Of a stretch of 64,000 nt of DNA, positions 62,980-64,000 are shown piece by piece. Under the pieces are notes generated by a model. That model was given only the letters and a program-made list of their open reading frames with translations, was not told the origin of the DNA and did no database searches. This stretch comes from Dermabacteraceae bacterium TAE3-ERU27. Lineage in GTDB: Bacteria; Actinomycetota; Actinomycetes; Actinomycetales; Dermabacteraceae. Position 1 is the stretch's first letter. Every line of letters starts with the position of its first letter. The stretch spans positions 434,001 through 498,000 of the forward strand of contig JAHUUL010000001.1 of NCBI GenBank assembly GCA_019218415.1. Direction: 5' to 3'. The translations under genes were made by a program, and so were the position numbers.

Positions 62980-63657
62980 ATGAATAAAACTATCCGAGAA
63001 ACCTTCGCCGGCTTCACGCCGGCGGCCGCCCTGCTCGACTGCGACGGCCTGCTCGTAAACACGGAGCAGATCTGGCACGAATCGCAGGACAAGCTGCTGG
63101 CCCGCTACGGCGGCCAGATTGACGCCCCCACCCGCGCCGGGCTGGTCGGGAAAGCCCCCGAATTGGTGCTGCCGGTGCTTGCCGCGGCCACCGGACTCGA
63201 CCCCCAGCGCTGCCAGGAAGAACTAATCGCGCAGCACGTGGCCGACGTGCGCGCAAACCTCGCGCTGCTGCCCGGGGCGGCGGAAACCGTGCGTGCGCTC
63301 GCCGCCCGCGTGCCCGTTGCCGTGGTTTCCAACTCTCCCCGCGAATTCCTGCTCGGCAAGCTCGAAAAAGCGGGCCTACGCGAATACGTCACCGCGGCCG
63401 TCGGCCTGGAAGACGTAGCCGCAGGCAAGCCCGCCCCCGACATGTATCTAAAGGGAGCTGAGCTGCTCGGTGTGGCACCTGAACGGGCCATCGCTTTCGA
63501 AGATTCGGAGACGGGGGCGTGCGCCGCTCGCGCGGCCGGGGTGCGCCTAATCGCCGTCCCGTCCGTACCCGGACAGTGCCCGCAGGCCGATCACACCCTA
63601 GAATCTCTTGCTGACAAGGAACTTCACGAATGGATAGCGGAGTGGGAACAAGCGTGA
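62980..63657 (+). CDS. HAD-superfamily hydrolase (phosphatase-like), copy 1
   Basis: 225 aa. Motif I LLDCDGLLVNTE (nucleophile Asp), motif II VVSNSPREF, motif III Lys in AAGKPAPDMY, motif IV FEDSETGACAARAAG. Beta-phosphoglucomutase-like subfamily. Its stop overlaps the GTG of copy 2 (GTGA). Confidence 0.88.
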   Translation: MNKTIRETFAGFTPAAALLDCDGLLVNTEQIWHESQDKLLARYGGQIDAPTRAGLVGKAPELVLPVLAAATGLDPQRCQEELIAQHVADVRANLALLPGAAETVRALAARVPVAVVSNSPREFLLGKLEKAGLREYVTAAVGLEDVAAGKPAPDMYLKGAELLGVAPERAIAFEDSETGACAARAAGVRLIAVPSVPGQCPQADHTLESLADKELHEWIAEWEQA

Positions 63658-64000
63658 ACGGTATCGCGGCACTGACAGGATTTGCACCGGAAGCGGTCGT
63701 ATTCGACTGCGATGGGCTGCTGCTCGACACCGAAAGCCTGTGGTACGACACGCAGCGCGAAGTGATCGCCCGGCACAACATACAGCTCGACGAAGAACAG
63801 GAAGAACGCCTGATCGGGGCGAGTCTGAGCGTGGTCGGTGAGGTTTTCGCCGAGGCCTCCGGGCTCAGCTACGCACAGCTCACCGAAGAGGTGCGTGCAG
63901 GATTCCTGAAGCTGCTCTCCGGCCCGCCCTCCCTCATGCCCGGCGCGCTAGAGGTTGTGCAGCTTATATCGGCGCGCGTGCCCGTGGCGGTGGCCAGCAA
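63654..64000 (+). CDS. HAD-superfamily hydrolase, copy 2 (cut by window end)
   Basis: GTG 63654 overlaps the previous stop. Visible 115 residues: motif I VVFDCDGLLLDTESLWYDTQ, cap domain EERLIGASLSVVGEVFAEASG and the start of motif II (VPVAVAS). Clearly a paralogue of the preceding gene; continues past 64000. Confidence 0.85.
   Translation, partial: MNGIAALTGFAPEAVVFDCDGLLLDTESLWYDTQREVIARHNIQLDEEQEERLIGASLSVVGEVFAEASGLSYAQLTEEVRAGFLKLLSGPPSLMPGALEVVQLISARVPVAVAS

Overview
The window is a 64 kb piece of a high-GC actinobacterial chromosome. Evidence: mycothiol synthase, several families largely confined to Actinobacteria (DUF3073, DUF3151, DUF2516, the actinobacterial nitrobindin/FABP family), frequent GTG/TTG starts, and DtxR/IdeR-like iron boxes. 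The SLH-domain amidase and the overall gene mix suggest a fermentative, host-associated Actinomycetaceae-like organism, but the genus is inference. No prophage, insertion sequence or CRISPR array is visible.

Layout. 0-7 kb: a phosphotransferase, DUF3151, then purA, a sterol-carrier-like gene, a small membrane gene, purF and purM. purM carries an in-frame TAA in mid-gene. DUF3073 follows on the other strand. 7-17.5 kb: an operon of a GH15-type glycosidase, a flippase-like membrane protein and an MFS permease; PcrA helicase; an UMF1-type MFS transporter; formate-THF ligase; DUF4126. 17.5-21 kb: tRNA-Phe and tRNA-Asp, with two copies of a 132-nt repeat flanking tRNA-Phe in opposite orientation; a siderophore-interacting protein behind an iron box; a Tat-exported protein of unknown function.

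21-32 kb holds the most distinctive gene system: a minus-strand operon of an LctP-type permease, DUF2877 (YlbF/AllH), an Nramp-like permease, DUF1116, FdrA, a 59-aa FdrA-domain protein, a second DUF1116 and carbamate kinase. A PucR-type regulator is divergent. By relation to E. coli AllFGH this should be an oxamate carbamoyltransferase plus carbamate kinase route that makes ATP from a carbamoylated substrate, with its own transporters.

32-46 kb: xthA, pyrE, a zinc metallopeptidase, an SpoU/TrmH-type methyltransferase, a third copy of the 132-nt repeat, a heteromeric ABC exporter-fold pair behind an iron box and a second perfect palindrome, class II aldolase, and a housekeeping block (DUF2516, FUSC, YgfZ, nitrobindin, mshD). 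46-64 kb: a MutT1-like protein, the pstSCAB operon, two very short membrane ORFs, an SLH amidase, rhodanese, ppdK, csoR, purB, hisC, two crcB genes, a flavin monooxygenase-like protein and two tandem HAD hydrolases, the last cut by the window edge.

The two most unusual observations are the 132-nt repeat family and the disrupted purM. The repeat has four copies of a 14-nt site at constant 40/49/29-nt spacing in all three loci. In the disrupted purM, one stop codon separates two intact halves in the same frame.
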